Shown: positions 1 to 12,339 of the stretch, one piece after another
Layout of the letters: the number at the start of each line of letters is the position of its first letter
Numbering within the stretch: position 1 is the stretch's first letter
From: Rhodamnia argentea
Taxonomy: Eukaryota; Streptophyta; Magnoliopsida; Myrtales; Myrtaceae
Length of the DNA: 64,000 bases
Direction: 5' to 3'
Assembly: GCF_020921035.1 (NCBI RefSeq)
Contig: NC_063152.1
Coordinates: 3,230,001-3,294,000 of the forward strand
Notes under the pieces: model-generated
Seen by the model: the letters and a program-made list of their open reading frames with translations, nothing else
Told to the model about the DNA's origin: nothing
Database searches by the model: none
Translations under genes and position numbers: made by a program

Positions 1-907
1 TTCAATATCATTTCTAAAAAAACATGATATCGTCAACATAAGGAACGAGAAAAATAAATTTCCTCCAACCGATCTTACAATATATATATATACCGATCTA
101 GCTTGTTCTCAATACACCCAAAATAAATAACATCACTATGAAATTTTAAGTACCATTATCTAGAAACTTATTTCAAATCATAGATAGACTTTTTCAATCT
201 ACAAACCTGATCATTTGTATCATCTACTGCAAAACCTTCGGGTTGTGCCATATAAAACTGTTCATCAATATCTTCATTTAGAAAAGTGGTTTTAACATCT
301 ATCTAGTGAAGTTCCATATCAAAATGATCTACTAAAACCATGACTACTCTAAAAGAGACTTTAGAAGAAGCCGGAGAAAAAGTTCTTTCATAGTCTACTC
401 CTTTCCTCTAAGTGAATCCTTGAGCTACCAGTCTAGCTTTAATTTCTCAATCTTTTCTTTAAAGTCCCTCTTGTTCTTAAACACTCATTTACAATCAACA
501 AATTTATAACCTTTAGGCAATTCAACAAGCTCCCAAATATCATTATGTTTCATAGACAATATCTCATCTTTCATCGCATCTAACTGTAAATCAGATTGAG
601 AATAAGAAACTGCTTCCGTATAAGTTAGCGGATCAACAACAAAGTCGATATTATAATCTTGCTCTCCTAGATAGACTATATAGTTTGGTGGTATAGCTGA
701 TTGTCTCTGCCTAACGGATCTCCTTAGAGAAGCATCTCCAACCTCATTCCGTTCTTGAGAAACTTCATTAGGAACTGCTTCAATAATCGGTTCCCGAACC
801 TCAACGGGTTCGATCTGTAGTATAGGGACATCCACAATTGCCTGTATAGGTAGAGAAAACAATATAGAAGTACCCACCGCACTGTTATCCTCAATAGATC
901 GTGACAA
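1..907 (-). pseudogene. Copia reverse transcriptase, 5' part, broken by several stops
   Basis: The minus-strand frame 485-907 shows the typical stretch leading into copia RT, with an AMKDE-like motif followed by a WELVELPKG-like motif. The next 480 bases continue as RT: an ARLVAQGFT motif, then stretches matching the copia RT core (FLNED, QPEGF, YDLK). A degenerate active-site motif reads YVDDI near position 30-45. Stop codons fall at several sites in that stretch, including directly after the GFT motif and after the YDLK motif. Known copia RTs carry YVDDM at the catalytic site. The stops show that this copy is dead. Confidence 0.85.
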
Positions 908-1076
908 TCACCTTTTTCAGCTACATCAAGCTCCAAAAACTTCACTATATGTGAATCCACAATTCTTATACCTCTGTTAGGATTATAAAATCGATATCCG
1001 TTTGAATAATCTCTATAAGACACGAAATAACATCGAGTGATTTTGGAATCCAACTTGCTCAAAGTTAGATTATATA

Positions 1077-2250
1077 ATTTTACTTTTGCGGGGCATCCTT
1101 GAACCTTCGGATGATTTAAGCTAGGTCGTCCAGTCCATAATTCAAAAAAGTAAGTGGCGCAGATTTCGTAGGAACACGATTTAGAATATAAAGCATCGTT
1201 TTCAAAACTTCATCTCACAAAAAATCAAGTAAATTAATTCTGCTAACCATACTCTTCACCATATCCATAAGAGTACGATTACGCTAGGTGGCCAAATGGA
1301 CCCATGGGCCCGGAACCGCTGGGTTCGGGCGGGTTCGAACCCGATTTTTTTTTTTTTTTTTTTAAAAAGGAAAGAGGCCGGGTGAAAAGAGCAATTGGGC
1401 CTTGGAACCGATGGTTCCAAACCGAAACCAGAACCGGCCCCGAACCGCCGGTTCCACCTTTTTTAGGAACCGGAACCGCCAATTTCTGAACCGGAACCGG
1501 CAGTTCCGTGGAACCGGCCACCTATAGATTACGCCTTTCGGCTACACCGTTCTGTTCGTAACTACCGAGCATAGTAAACCGACCTACAATCCCATAATTC
1601 TCTAAGTACTTGGCGAATGACCCTTTAAGCTATCCAATATCGCCATGTCAACCATAATACTCACCACCGCGGTCAAATCTAACAATTTTATAATTTTTCC
1701 TAGCTATTTCTCGACTTGAGTCCTGAAAATCTTGAACTTATTAAGAGATTCAGACTTTTCCTTAATCAAATACATATAATCATATCGAGAATAATCATCA
1801 ATAATTGTAATGAAATAAAAAAAAAATCTACACAACGTAGCTGTATAAGGTCCACTTATATTTGTATGGATGATCTCTAACAAGTAAGAACTATGGACTG
1901 CAGTTTTCTTCTTCATTTTAGTCATCTTACCTCTATAGTAGTCTTCGCATGTATCTAGTTCACTTTTAAGAGTGGGTAGAATGTCTACCTTTATCAGTCA
2001 TTCCACTCTTTTTTTAGAGATGTAACCAAGACACTTATGCCATAATGCGTAAGATTGTTCCTAAGATCGAGGTCTTTTTGGAAATAACTTTTTCAACTGT
2101 ATAAGCGATATATATTTTGTTGGGAGATAAACATAATCTGTACAATCCATTGGACATAATGTAATACCCAACTTTATTTGAATTAAAAGTAATAGAAATT
2201 GCATTGTTTGAAATCTCAAAAGAGTATCCACATATATCCAAACTTGATAT
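1077..2250 (-). pseudogene. Copia gag-pre-integrase and integrase, fragmented
   Basis: The minus-strand frame 1704-1925 contains HTNISGP followed by an IIDDYSRY motif, the conserved first part of the copia integrase core, where an aspartate pair begins the DDE triad. Frame 2035-2241 reads as the gag-pre-integrase region, with an NGLYRLCL motif followed downstream by a KCLGYISKK motif equivalent to the usual HKRLGHIS. Frameshifts and stops separate the pieces. The C-terminal part of integrase is interrupted by the MITE at 1285-1526. No intact integrase frame remains. Confidence 0.82.
1285..1526. mobile_element. hAT-like MITE nested in the copia integrase
   Basis: The 242-bp insert is flanked by an exact 8-bp direct repeat, GATTACGC, at 1277-1284 and 1527-1534. 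The ends are inverted: it begins TAGGTGGCC and finishes GGCCACCTATA, so nine of the terminal bases pair, with a TA offset at the right end. An 8-bp target duplication plus a TA-G-rich terminal repeat is the signature of hAT elements. The interior is GC-rich, repeats the motif GGAACCGG or its complement, and has a run of about 18 T. There is no coding capacity beyond chance frames. Removing the insert plus one repeat copy restores continuous copia integrase sequence, which confirms the boundaries. Confidence 0.85.
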
Positions 2251-2559
2251 GGAAATTAAATTCCGTCTAAAACAAGGTACATAAAATGTATTTTCTTAAC
2301 ATCAAATTAAAACTGAAATCTAGAATTGTAATGACATTTCTCACAAACTAGACGTTAGCTTTATTGTTGTTCCTACGGTGAGTTTTGATTCTTCCTTATT
2401 TGGCTTCCTCTAATTTATGAATCCATGTATGGTAAACGCATATGATTAGTTGCACCGCTATCTAGCCATCACGAACAAGATGGAGCTTCTGATATATTAG
2501 ATTCACAAACCAATGCCAAAGAATCATTACCTTTAGGCTCACGCTTAGACAATCAATTT

Positions 2560-3367
2560 TTATATTTAGCACAATCTTTCTTTATGTGTCCTCCCTTCTT
2601 ATAGAAGAAATAGAGATCATCATTGCCTACGTTGCTGTCCTTTTTAAAGGTTGTTTCTTTGGACTCAAGTTGTTAGACGAACCAACGGATGAGTGAGTTA
2701 CTTTATAAGTACGATTTTTGTGCGCCTTACCCTTCTTAACACCAGAACTAGAAGCAATACACATAGCAATATGCACTTTACCTTTCTTCGACTTCATCTC
2801 CTCTGACACCACCCTTGCAATCAAGTCATTGATGGTCAATGTCCGATCGTCGATATTATATTGTGTTTGGATAATTCCAAATTCAGGCGAAAGAGAGTTA
2901 AGTGTAAGATACACAATACAAGCATCAAGGATATTAACATCAAGCGCCATGAGCTTTGTTTGCAAGTTCATCATCCTTAGGACATAATCCCTAACTCCAG
3001 TAGAACCATCATACTTCAAGTTGAATAACCCCGACGGATGTGTCCCAACTTCAGTATTAGGAGAGTCATGATTCCTTGCCACCAAGGCCTCCATCATCCG
3101 CTTAGCGGTGATATCAGCTGCGAAATCACTTCTAAGATGTTCCTATATAGATCGCTTAATAGACAGTAAGCAAATCTTATTGCTCTGTTCCTAAACAGCA
3201 TAGTGTGCTTTCTGGGCTTCTATACTAGCCTAAGTGAGAGCTGTCAATTTATCCTCATTAAGAGCAATATGAACATCCGCTAGTTCCATACCAAACAGAA
3301 AATCCTCCCTCTACTTCTTAAAATTAGAACCAGTAACAATCTCAATAGGTTTGGAGTTGTCGTTCAT
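2560..3367 (-). pseudogene. Copia gag (UBN2-type) with degenerate zinc knuckle
   Basis: The presumed start is the ATG at 3367 on the minus strand, followed by MNDNSKPIEIVTG-like residues. A TAG interrupts after about 18 codons and another after about 48. The longest clean stretch is 2627-3097, which reads as the central copia gag region with FNLKYDGSTG and DYVLRMMNLQTKLMALD. The zinc knuckle near 2590-2640 reads YFYKKGGHIKKDC, in which the first two cysteines of the CCHC pattern have been lost. The gene is not functional. Confidence 0.82.
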
Positions 3368-4570
3368 AGAAAAGGTGACTGAAAAATAATCAATGTTTAT
3401 AATTAGCATAATGCGAAAATTTATCTTGAGAGTTACATACATCATCACATAATCACCTTTGAGCAAAAAATATAATATGTAGTTGTATACTCTCTACATT
3501 ACAACGGCTATAAGAATTTATTTTAATCTTCGTTAATCACCACCTTTTGGTGTATGAAAACACTTGGACTAGTCAATTCTCATCCATATGTGCAACCCTC
3601 CATACAATGTTACGCAATTACGTCCTTTGAAAGTATAACATGCATTAAAACAGGAGACATTCCAATACTTTATAAACCGTTACCAAGTGTGCCACTTTGG
3701 CGGTCATAACCCAATTGAATTTTTCTGAAATTGAGATATAAACTTTATATTTCACATTTATCGTATGTATGTAATTTTAGAAATTATGGGCAGTTATCCA
3801 CAAAAAATTACATGCTATGCTAATCCACATTAATACACTCAACAATACATGTTAAATCATATACATGTAATTAATAAATTATACTCCACATACTTGTATG
3901 TGGTACTTATATGTAAGCTTACACTTGTGTTTCATGAAACCATAGAGAAATATATATAAATACCCCCAAACAGTACACATATTTGGGGTTCCATATGTAT
4001 TTTCATTCCATAAAAGCATCAAACATGTAAAATAAATATACCACCCGGTACAACATAAGCATACGACCACGCCAGTTCCTGAAATACCTCGAAAGGATCA
4101 CTCATGCCCCCTCACGCATACCTCTCTCTGCGCGTGGCCCCCACACGTTGACACGTGCTGCACACATGTTCGGTCTCTGCTAGTGCTGAAAATCAATCGG
4201 ACCGGTTTATCTTGGTCCAACCGCTCCCCTTGACCGAACCGGCGAACTAGGTCATGCGAACTCGATCAAACCAAGTCAACAGTCAACCAATTCGAGTCAA
4301 GGGTCACGGGTCGAGTCACTTGGGCTGATGTGACGTCATATGATGTTAGCCCTGGATGTGCCGCTCACGTGCGGGGTTGGGTCGAGCGCATGGGGGAGCT
4401 GCTGGAGCGTGGCCGCACGTGGCGGCATGTCCGGCCTCCTACGGCGTCGATCTTGACATGGTTTTGCTTATCTCGACGAGTACTTTCAGAATATATAATT
4501 ATTTTTTACTTTTGTCGAAAATAAAATTTCAAAAAACACCAAGAACATGATTTGAGATGTAATACGCGTT

Positions 4571-4584
4571 GGCTTTGATACCAC
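4571..4584 (-). other. Retrotransposon primer-binding site
   Basis: On the minus strand this reads TGGTATCAAAGCC, one base away from the usual plant copia primer site, which is complementary to the 3' end of initiator methionine tRNA. It sits just inside the likely 5' LTR and upstream of gag, as expected. Confidence 0.75.
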
Positions 4585-5030
4585 ATCTAAGCTGCGATTA
4601 AAATCCTTATGTAACAACTCAAAATCATCATGTTTAGATATGCGAATCACGGTTTCATAAAGTAGAAAAATTGACGCACCTTATTTCGAATCCATCATTC
4701 TTGATGCGAAATTTGCAATGATTCGATGCTCAAGAGCTTCTCTTCTGTGAACCCCCTTTATGCACTGGCTTCAATGAGACAACCCTTCGGGCATCGCTTC
4801 CGACAACTCTTTAAGTGAGGTATGTGGACATTAAGGTTTAGATGAGGAATTTGAGCTCTATTTATAGATATTTGAACCTATCCCCTTATTATAGATGAGG
4901 CTTATCTCAGCCCACACTATCCAGCTCTATATTAGACTAAATAGGAAACTGTATATCTTTTCTTTATTAGACCAATTAATAATTACAATAACAACTAATA
5001 AAGCCCATACAAATATATATTCTAGCACTA
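4585..5030 (-). repeat. Probable 5' LTR of the copia element
   Basis: The stretch upstream of the primer site contains a TATA box on the minus strand (TATAAATAG, 4858-4866) placed as in an LTR U3/R boundary, and an AATAAAG-like signal. The 5' edge near 5027 begins TGCTAGAA, which fits the usual TG start, but the 3' end before the primer site is not a clean CA. The second LTR is outside the window, so the edges are approximate. Confidence 0.5.
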
Positions 5031-7173
5031 CGCTCTTGAGAATGATTTATGTAAAAAAAAAGACAAGCCATTAGTTCCACAACTCCATACACCACACAAG
5101 CTATCCGTGACCACGAAAGTCCTTATCTTAGTCACGAGACTCATGACACAAGGCAAAACGCGAATAATGCAGTGAAAAGGAAATTGGAATACGTACATGA
5201 CATGAAATGCTTCATCCGGATAGCGAGTTTTCGCTGTCGTTCCGCATTTTGGCTTTTGCTTAGTACCAATTGCCCCGAGCCACAATGCCGATCGGCACGA
5301 ACTACGGGAGCACGATTATGATATATACTCGATGCGAAAATGGCAAAATTTAGAGAGCTGCAAAGTGCTTTGGAAAATAAAATCAAAGAGTAGAAATCAA
5401 ACCAACAGCGCATTGGCCAAGTCAACAGAACTCTGGAAATGGAATATGGGCTCTCAAGGGCTTCTTATCTTTTTGAGTCAAGTCAACAGAAGCATAACAT
5501 ACGCCACGGGATCCAACCACAGGACAGGACAGATGAGGACCACCGCCATCAAGTGGAGACATGATTCATAATGGAATGGAAGGCAACCCCACTTTGTGAT
5601 AAAAAGTCATTACAACGGTTGTCCCAAGTTGCTCGGAACCTTCCCATCATCATCTGCCTCAGGCCCTTTTCTCGAGGAAGCTGATATGGCGAAAAGTCAT
5701 TACAACGGTTCGTTAAATTCTAGCATCAAATTGTTAAATTGTATGATACGTGACAATTATAAGATGCATTAGTGTAAGATTTATACTCTCTATCTGTCAC
5801 AAGTATAACAGTTTGAGAGATTTCGTGATATTAATCCAATTTAAGGAAAACTAACGGAGAGTATATTGATCACAAGTATACAAGTTTGTATAGTCAAAAA
5901 ATTAATTTTTAAATAAATTTATCACATGTGTATCAATTTGGAATTTTTCATAATATTAATACTTTCTCAAAACTCAAAGCAATATGATATGACAATAAAT
6001 TTGGATAAGCGTACTTTTGATAGAATGGAAATCGGATGCTTCCCTCTAATGTGGGTGACTATGAGATGATCACCAATCTTCAAGCTTAGGGACTCCGGAA
6101 AACATACCGTTGCGACCGTTACAAATGCACGGGGTCGGATCTACTCTAGCTTATAGAAATTGGCTAATCGGTAAAGATCCCATCCATCGAATTAACTTTT
6201 TCAAAGAGGACGAGACAGAGTAACCAATAATATCAAAGTATACCGTTGTCCTACTTAAGACCGATAAATCCAGGAGAAATTGCTAGTAATGATCAATGCA
6301 CGTGGAAAGTTATGGCCTCATAACAAAACGACAGAAAGAAACGATAACCATTTTAAATGACGAGTTCGAGGTAGATGATCTATCATACGACGTTGCCGGG
6401 CCAGTCATGCTAATGCAAGTCGAGGTCGTTAGGCGTCACTGTCCGTGTAGAGTAATTAAGCGATGGAATAATTGAGTTCAAGCCTAAGACGTTGATGCAG
6501 ATTGATGCTCACTTTTCCATTGGAAAGGCAGCACCTTTAGTAATTAAAAAAGTTGGGTTCCGCTTCTCTTTCCCCCTCTTTTCTTGCCTGTCGATTCGGA
6601 AAGTTAGTCGTTTGCTTTTCCCTTTGCCTGATCATCCAAAGCCAGACGAACAATCTGTCTTTTGGTTTCAACTTTTTGAAGCATGTTCGGCTGATTCATG
6701 CAATAAGAAAACCCTTTGCAAGATCCCGGAATGTCCGAAATTCGGTGCCGGAGAGGAGGGAAGATTTACCGAGTCGAGACTCCGAGCGTGCTGAAGGTTT
6801 CTGGTTTCGTTCGAGATCGACATCGCTGCCCTTGGCCTGCTCTTGGGTATGACAAAGGCCTATAAATGTACAGCTTTTTTGTACTTACGACTATGTCTTG
6901 GACTCTCAATATCTTCCTTTGTAACTGCCAAAGAGAGTCATAACATCCAAGGCTCAAATTCCATGTTCGCTTGCGAGCAACAATTACAATCAAAACTCAG
7001 GATTTTTATTTAAATGCCAAAGGTTCATCATCGTGAAAGTGTTACAAGAATGGGATACAGGAAGACGTGTCTTCTCACAATTACAATAACACAAACTAAA
7101 ATTCCCAGTCGACTTGGAGTAGGAGAATGCTAGCAACGTCAGACTTATATTTGATAGCCTGAAAAGGATTTCT
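5031..7173. other. Intergenic region downstream of FPPS
   Basis: No convincing gene. A short duplicated phrase containing GTCATTACAACGG recurs at about 5605 and 5695. A copy of the AT-rich dispersed family with the phrase 'atcacaagtatac...' lies at about 5740-6000. Overlapping short frames at 6492-6852 have no recognisable homology. The stretch adjoining 7174 should include the FPPS 3' untranslated region. Confidence 0.6.
5740..6000. repeat. Dispersed AT-rich repeat, family B
   Basis: The stretch contains two to three imperfect copies of a phrase of about 60 bases: 'do not bind' AT-rich text ending in a TTTATCACA core followed by a GTATA core and a TTTGGAATTTTT-like core. The same phrase recurs at 12340-12720, 26564-27271, 29630-29900 and 56370-56740. 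No coding potential. Confidence 0.6.
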
Positions 7174-10100
7174 CTATTTCTGCCTCTTGTAGATTTTACC
7201 CAAGAAAGACTTGAGCACTGCTTGCACTGCTTTGCTCGGATGTGCTTCAATGGCGGTCGTCAGCTTTTCATAACTTTTGCTCTCATACTCCGCGAAGACC
7301 CCCTATTGAATTGGCATGGCAGGTAGGAGTAGAAAGAAATCAAAGAGAAGTTCCGAAAGAATTAAGAGAACAGGAAGGAGATCACACAGATACAGTAAGG
7401 CATATCTTTGCACAAATATCAGAGAAGCATAGGAAAGAGAAAAGGCTGACAGTTTCTCATATGACAGCAATGAGTTGGTCCATGCTTGTTATACCAATTA
7501 AAATGAAAAAAAGTAAATAAGAAGAAAACCTGAAGATTGATCTCGTGGTAGAGGGCTTTTACTTTCGCGACATTTGATGGATCTGGTTTCCCATAGTTCT
7601 CCTGTTCATCATCGAACAACAATAAGAGAAAAGTTTGCAGGCTGAAAAGAAAAAATCAAATAAGTTGGATCTCTGATCTTACTTCCAACACTTTCTTCTG
7701 CTCCCCGTTGCAGATTTCGAGCGCTTTAACAACCAGCCATGAGCACTTAAAATCTTCTATGTCCGTTCCGATCTGTAACCAGAGAAGTAAATGGTAAACC
7801 CATGAACAAAAGAATGAGAAACAACCTTAATCCATTTGCATCATGAGAGATCAGATACCCGTAACTATGGAACTCACCTTACCAATAGTCTCGGGATTAC
7901 CGAAGCAATCCAAATAATCATCCTACAATAGCAAAAATAATAATCATCAATAAAGACACGATACTTTGAATAGAAAGAACATTTGTTAAAAGACTACCTA
8001 GCACCCCGTTGGAGAGGTAATTTAATCATACAAGAGTCAGAAAAACAGACTGCAATTGTAGAGTTCCGATCGTGGTTCCATCACATGTTTCACCGACAGA
8101 AGAAGCTAACTCAAGAACTTCCTCTAGATCCACATCACGGAGATTTTTTGAATCGAACAACAACCGTAACGGATGTCGGTCATTTCAGGGCAAGTGGATT
8201 ATTTATCATGAAAAGGAGGAGCTTCAATGTTATACATACCACTTTTATAAGCAATCCCATTTAGATAAAGAAAAGTTTCCTAGAGAAAGCTGCAATCAAT
8301 AGGATTTTCCTAATCTTCCCTTCCCGAAAGGAAGGAAGTAACCAATTAGGTTTATGACGAAACCTAGAAATCGATCACCGATCCAATTTGGATACCTCTA
8401 CGGGATAGACTAGAAGGAATAAGCGGAGAAATTTTATGTTTTAAATGGTAATCTGCCGATGCTTATTCTCTAGATACCGTCATTGCTTCTTCTCCGTTTT
8501 AACTAGAAGGTCCACAATTCGAGTCCGTATAGCATAGATACAGAGCCAATTCCAACAGACTTATTGTAGGGTTCCAGTAAGCCCACCTCAAGATGAGTGC
8601 TCTCCTCTTCTGACTTGCCCTCACGATCTACCTTTACTGAGAAGGGTGAATGGAAATTTTTAAGCATATTAAAAAGAAATTACCTGGACTTGGAAGTAAG
8701 TCCCCATCTCAACAAGAACGTGCTTTACATCAACATGCTTCTCCAAGTCCTCACCAGCCATCAGCAATGCACAGGCAACCTAAGGAATTTGGCAGGAACA
8801 AAAGGTGATTTAACAAAGAAGACTCGAGAGACAAGATGTCCCCAAATAAGAAAAAACTCAAACAGGGCAGTTTAAGGAAAAGAAAAATCTGGCCATCAGG
8901 GCAACACATCAATGTTCAATGCTTGCTTAAAGTATCAGACAGAAAACATAGCCAAGGCCATAAGAAATCAACCGTAAGAAGGCTTTTTTACTCACTGGAA
9001 GATAGAATGAATAATAGGCAGTCTTGTACTGAACAATACGCCGATGGCTGCACAACACAAAAATATATACATCAGAAAAGAAACAACAAAGCAAAGACTG
9101 CACGGATGGTGAAGGGCTGCAGAGAAGAAATTAAAGAGAAAAAAGAGAGAAGAACATGCATTTTGTAATATTAGAGAGACATTCCCGAGTAAATATCATC
9201 TTAAACCGTGTGTATCAGAGAAGGATGAGCCTACAGCATGCAGTACATAGGTTTAGTCCACTAATTATAAATCCAAAGGCATCATTGGATGTTCATCCTA
9301 TCCATGAGTTCTTGATTATAGGCCAGAAAAACAGAAGCATCTTGAACAGACCCTCTATTTATCTCCAGTCAAACAATTTAAATGCTATATTAATCTTGGA
9401 AAAGAAATGCCAAATTCCCTACATTATCAGATTTTTTTCTTCCGTGAAGAAAACAGCTCCATTATCTTCTCGATGTGTTTGAATTATTGAAAAATGGTTC
9501 ACTCACAGTGATAATGTGTATTTAGATAAATCCTTTTCTCCCTGGAGAGTGGTAATCAGGTCTATCATTTGGCCTGATGCTGTCTGAAACTCCACCTGGT
9601 TATAAAAATAAAAATCACAGATGAGTTTACCAAATCTCTGCTATCCAAGTATCTCATCCAACGTAACTGAAGGAGTAAAATGGTACCTCATTGAACAAAT
9701 CCAGCAGATCTACGTAGTAAGGCTTCCCACGGAAGTGATTCTTAAGGATTCGAGGAATATGATTGCGCAGTAGAACCCCGTCATTTACTGCGATCAATCC
9801 AACCTACAGTAAATTTCCTAACAAGTTAACTGCATTATCTACAGCGGTAACCATAATGTTCAGTCCAGGAAATCTGTTAAGACCAACCTTGGGCAATCTA
9901 AACCAGCAAGGTTGTCCACGTCGGGTATGAGAGCTGTCCATGATGTCATCAAGAACAAGAAAGTATGCCTGAAGCTGTACATGATAATCACAGAGATATC
10001 AAATTGGAGTTTTACTAGGCAGTCAATAGACCTTGTGGACAAATCATGAATATGGTGCCTGTGCTAGGTGCTGTGAAACTGGAACAACTTGGAAGGATGT

Positions 10101-11944
10101 ATAGAATCGGAATGCAAAAAAAAAAAAAAAAATTACTATGGCCATACCCATTCAATACACCAACCCAGAGCACTTGCGAGAAAAATTTCTTCCTCAGTCA
10201 ATTCCTTCCCTTCTTTTAACAATTTGTAGCTATCAATTACAGAGAGGCCCCTGTTCAATTTACCTGAAAGAAACCAGTTACATGTCAGAAAAAAATCCCC
10301 GTCAACAGGATATTCTGGACACCAACACAATCCATGAAGCCAGTACTAGAAAATATTTGACCGATGATAAATATCATTGCAGTCAAACAGTGAATGATAT
10401 TTGCTCACCTCCAGGCACGTTGTAGTCCAGCATCTGAAATGACAAGCACAGAAAGAAAAACTTAAGTTGGGAAAAGAAAGGCAAATAACATGATCTCAAT
10501 CCAATCTTATAGAGTGAAATAGAAAGAAAGAAATTATTTGCACAAATATTTGTGGTTGGACCTTTAGTCAGCACATTATTATGAGCTTCTTCTTTGAAAT
10601 TAACAAGACATTCTAATAGCCCGAAAAAGGGAAAAAAAAAAATAGCTATCCAGGTTCCAGATCAGAAGATAATCATACACATCCGTTTGCTTAGTTCATG
10701 ACAAGGTTTGAATAGGAGGGTGCCTGGGTTGTTGCAAACTGCCAGAGAAGCAACATGGCGATGCACCTGATTAAATTTTTAAAATTGGACACAATTTACC
10801 AGAATGCTTGTATCTGAATCTATTGCACCATGATGAGTGAGAAAATTCAAGTACATGAAGCTTCATCAAATACTTTCTATAAAAACCATACATGAGATTA
10901 GATCCTCTTAAATGGGTTTGAGTTGGGTGACAAAGCATGGTTACATTACCAATATGTTCCTAAGATCCCTGACTGAAAACCTATAGCAAGTTATTAGAAA
11001 TGTACATATATTGCCTAATATAACACTTCATCGAGAGAGAGGAAGTTAGCAGTTTTGATTTTGGATAAGTAAAAGGTAGTGAATTAATCTACTCCACAAA
11101 ATCAACAAACAACACATCCTTACATTTGCACTTGCAATGAGAACATCTGCGCACAAGAGACCTTTTTCTATCCTGATATCGACACATGATCAACACGATG
11201 GCTTGTAAAATTATCCTTGTAACTTTAGATTGAAGACACAAGGAAGAAGTCAGACATACTCTTGCAGAAATGAAACGATGCCAGAAACAGCACAGCTTTA
11301 AAAAAAGGGCATAGTTTCCGCTGATTAGTTCAGCCTTTAGCTCATTAAATCAGTTGAAGGACCCAATCTGTAAAACCACACAATCCTCCGCTTTCATATT
11401 GTCGAAAGTTATACATATAAACGTCATCTTTCTATCGATAAACCATTCATCTTTAGTTAACGTGGGGGTCACAGATCCAAGTCCCCCCATCCCCACCAAC
11501 ACAGCTCAAGATGCGAACACTAATTCAGCTCCTTGAGGCTCAGCTGAATCGGATTCATATCTAAATCCTTCTCACCACCGCTTTTTTAGTTCGGATGCTA
11601 CCCATAATACACATCCAGGCGAAGAACAAGTCTCGTGTCTGACAAACTAGGATCGAGCATCGCAAAAGAGCACGGCATTACCACGGCAACCGATCCACAC
11701 CAAAGTAACTGACGATCCGGTCACCATCAGCAACAACAAGAACTAAGCAAACACGGTTATAAGATTTACCAATTACGCACCCTCGACAAGCAACAGAAAG
11801 GAAACTCGGGCAAGTTGGGATTTTGAGACGCACCCGGTCGACCCACTGAAGCGAATCGTCGGCGAACTCGAACGCCGGATCCTCCAGCAGCTCCGATTTC
11901 AGGACCGCGTACACTTGCAAGAACTTGGCCTTCAGATCCGCCAT
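7174..11944 (-). CDS. FPS: Farnesyl diphosphate synthase (FPPS), 12 exons, 342 aa, intact
   Basis: The enzyme condenses IPP with DMAPP and then with GPP to make farnesyl diphosphate, the precursor of sterols, sesquiterpenes and prenyl groups; the plant short form is cytosolic. Coding exons: 11834-11944, 10409-10433, 10148-10263, 9888-9974, 9687-9803, 9507-9595, 8996-9047, 8684-8779, 7878-7922, 7683-7772, 7530-7601, 7174-7302. All junctions are GT..AG and phases join without a stop. The first Asp-rich motif DDIMD is at residues 93-97, preceded by Tyr88-Phe89 at positions -5/-4, the aromatic pair that limits the product to C15. The second Asp-rich motif DDYLD is at 232-236. The protein ends KIYKRQK. 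Length equals the usual plant FPPS. The ATG at 11944 was chosen because no ATG lies upstream in the open frame. Intron 1 is 1.4 kb. Confidence 0.97.
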
Positions 11945-12019
11945 TGACGCGAGGAACCGAGCTCTCTGCCTCTCGCTCTCGCTCTCCGGCACCGAAGAAG
12001 CCTCAAACAGAGCGAAGCA

Positions 12020-12057
<38 letters not shown>

Positions 12058-12260
12058 ACGAGCTCAAGTGTCGTCGCTTGCTCGGCCCGGGCTTTTGTAC
12101 AGGAGAGAGCTCCTCCCCAAATGTCCAACAGTCCTCAAATCTATCCCGAGAAACAAGGCAGGGATTTCCGCTAAATTACGGGGCTGCCACTGGTTCTCTC
12201 TCTCTCTCTCTCCCCCTTCCACGTTCATAATATGCGGTTTTTTGTCCTGATTGCTTGTGC
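11945..12260 (-). promoter_or_regulatory. FPPS 5' leader and proximal promoter with CT tracts
   Basis: A 33-bp GA repeat on the plus strand (12023-12055) reads as CT on the FPPS sense strand, about 80-110 bases upstream of the ATG, where the 5' leader is expected. A second run at 12195-12212 reads CT on the plus strand and GA on the FPPS strand. No clear TATA box is visible. Pyrimidine-rich leaders of this type are common in plant genes. Confidence 0.5.
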
Positions 12261-12339
12261 GTATTGGAGCGTGATTGGCCCCATGTGAGTGATTAATTTT
12301 TATCTCCCAAAATTGTCGATTTCTGCTGATTTTCCATGA

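Larger units (their letters stand above)
1..5030 (-). mobile_element. Decayed Ty1/copia LTR retrotransposon, partial (3' end off the window)
   Basis: Read on the minus strand, this holds in order a likely 5' LTR (about 4585-5030), a tRNA-Met-type primer-binding site (4571-4584), a gag start at 3367, gag (UBN2-type) sequence to about 2600, a degenerate zinc knuckle, gag-pre-integrase (about 2000-2240), integrase, and the start of reverse transcriptase running off position 1. The order gag, integrase, RT is the copia order, not the gypsy order. Every domain has in-frame stops or frameshifts, so it cannot be autonomous. The leader between primer site and gag is unusually long (about 1.2 kb) and includes a GC-richer stretch near 4080-4460, possibly a later insertion. 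A 242-bp MITE interrupts the integrase region at 1285-1526. The second LTR must lie to the left of the window. Confidence 0.88.

Noticed and set aside
6492..6852. Two overlapping plus-strand frames of about 100 codons.
   Set aside because: No homology seen, inconsistent with each other, and located in the unremarkable flank of FPPS.
11945..12067. Open frame extending FPPS upstream by 41 codons, equal to the length of the Arabidopsis mitochondrial FPS1L extension.
   Set aside because: The upstream frame has no ATG: its first 'start' is TTG and none occurs further up. The peptide is encoded mostly by the CT repeat and is acidic, unlike a mitochondrial presequence.
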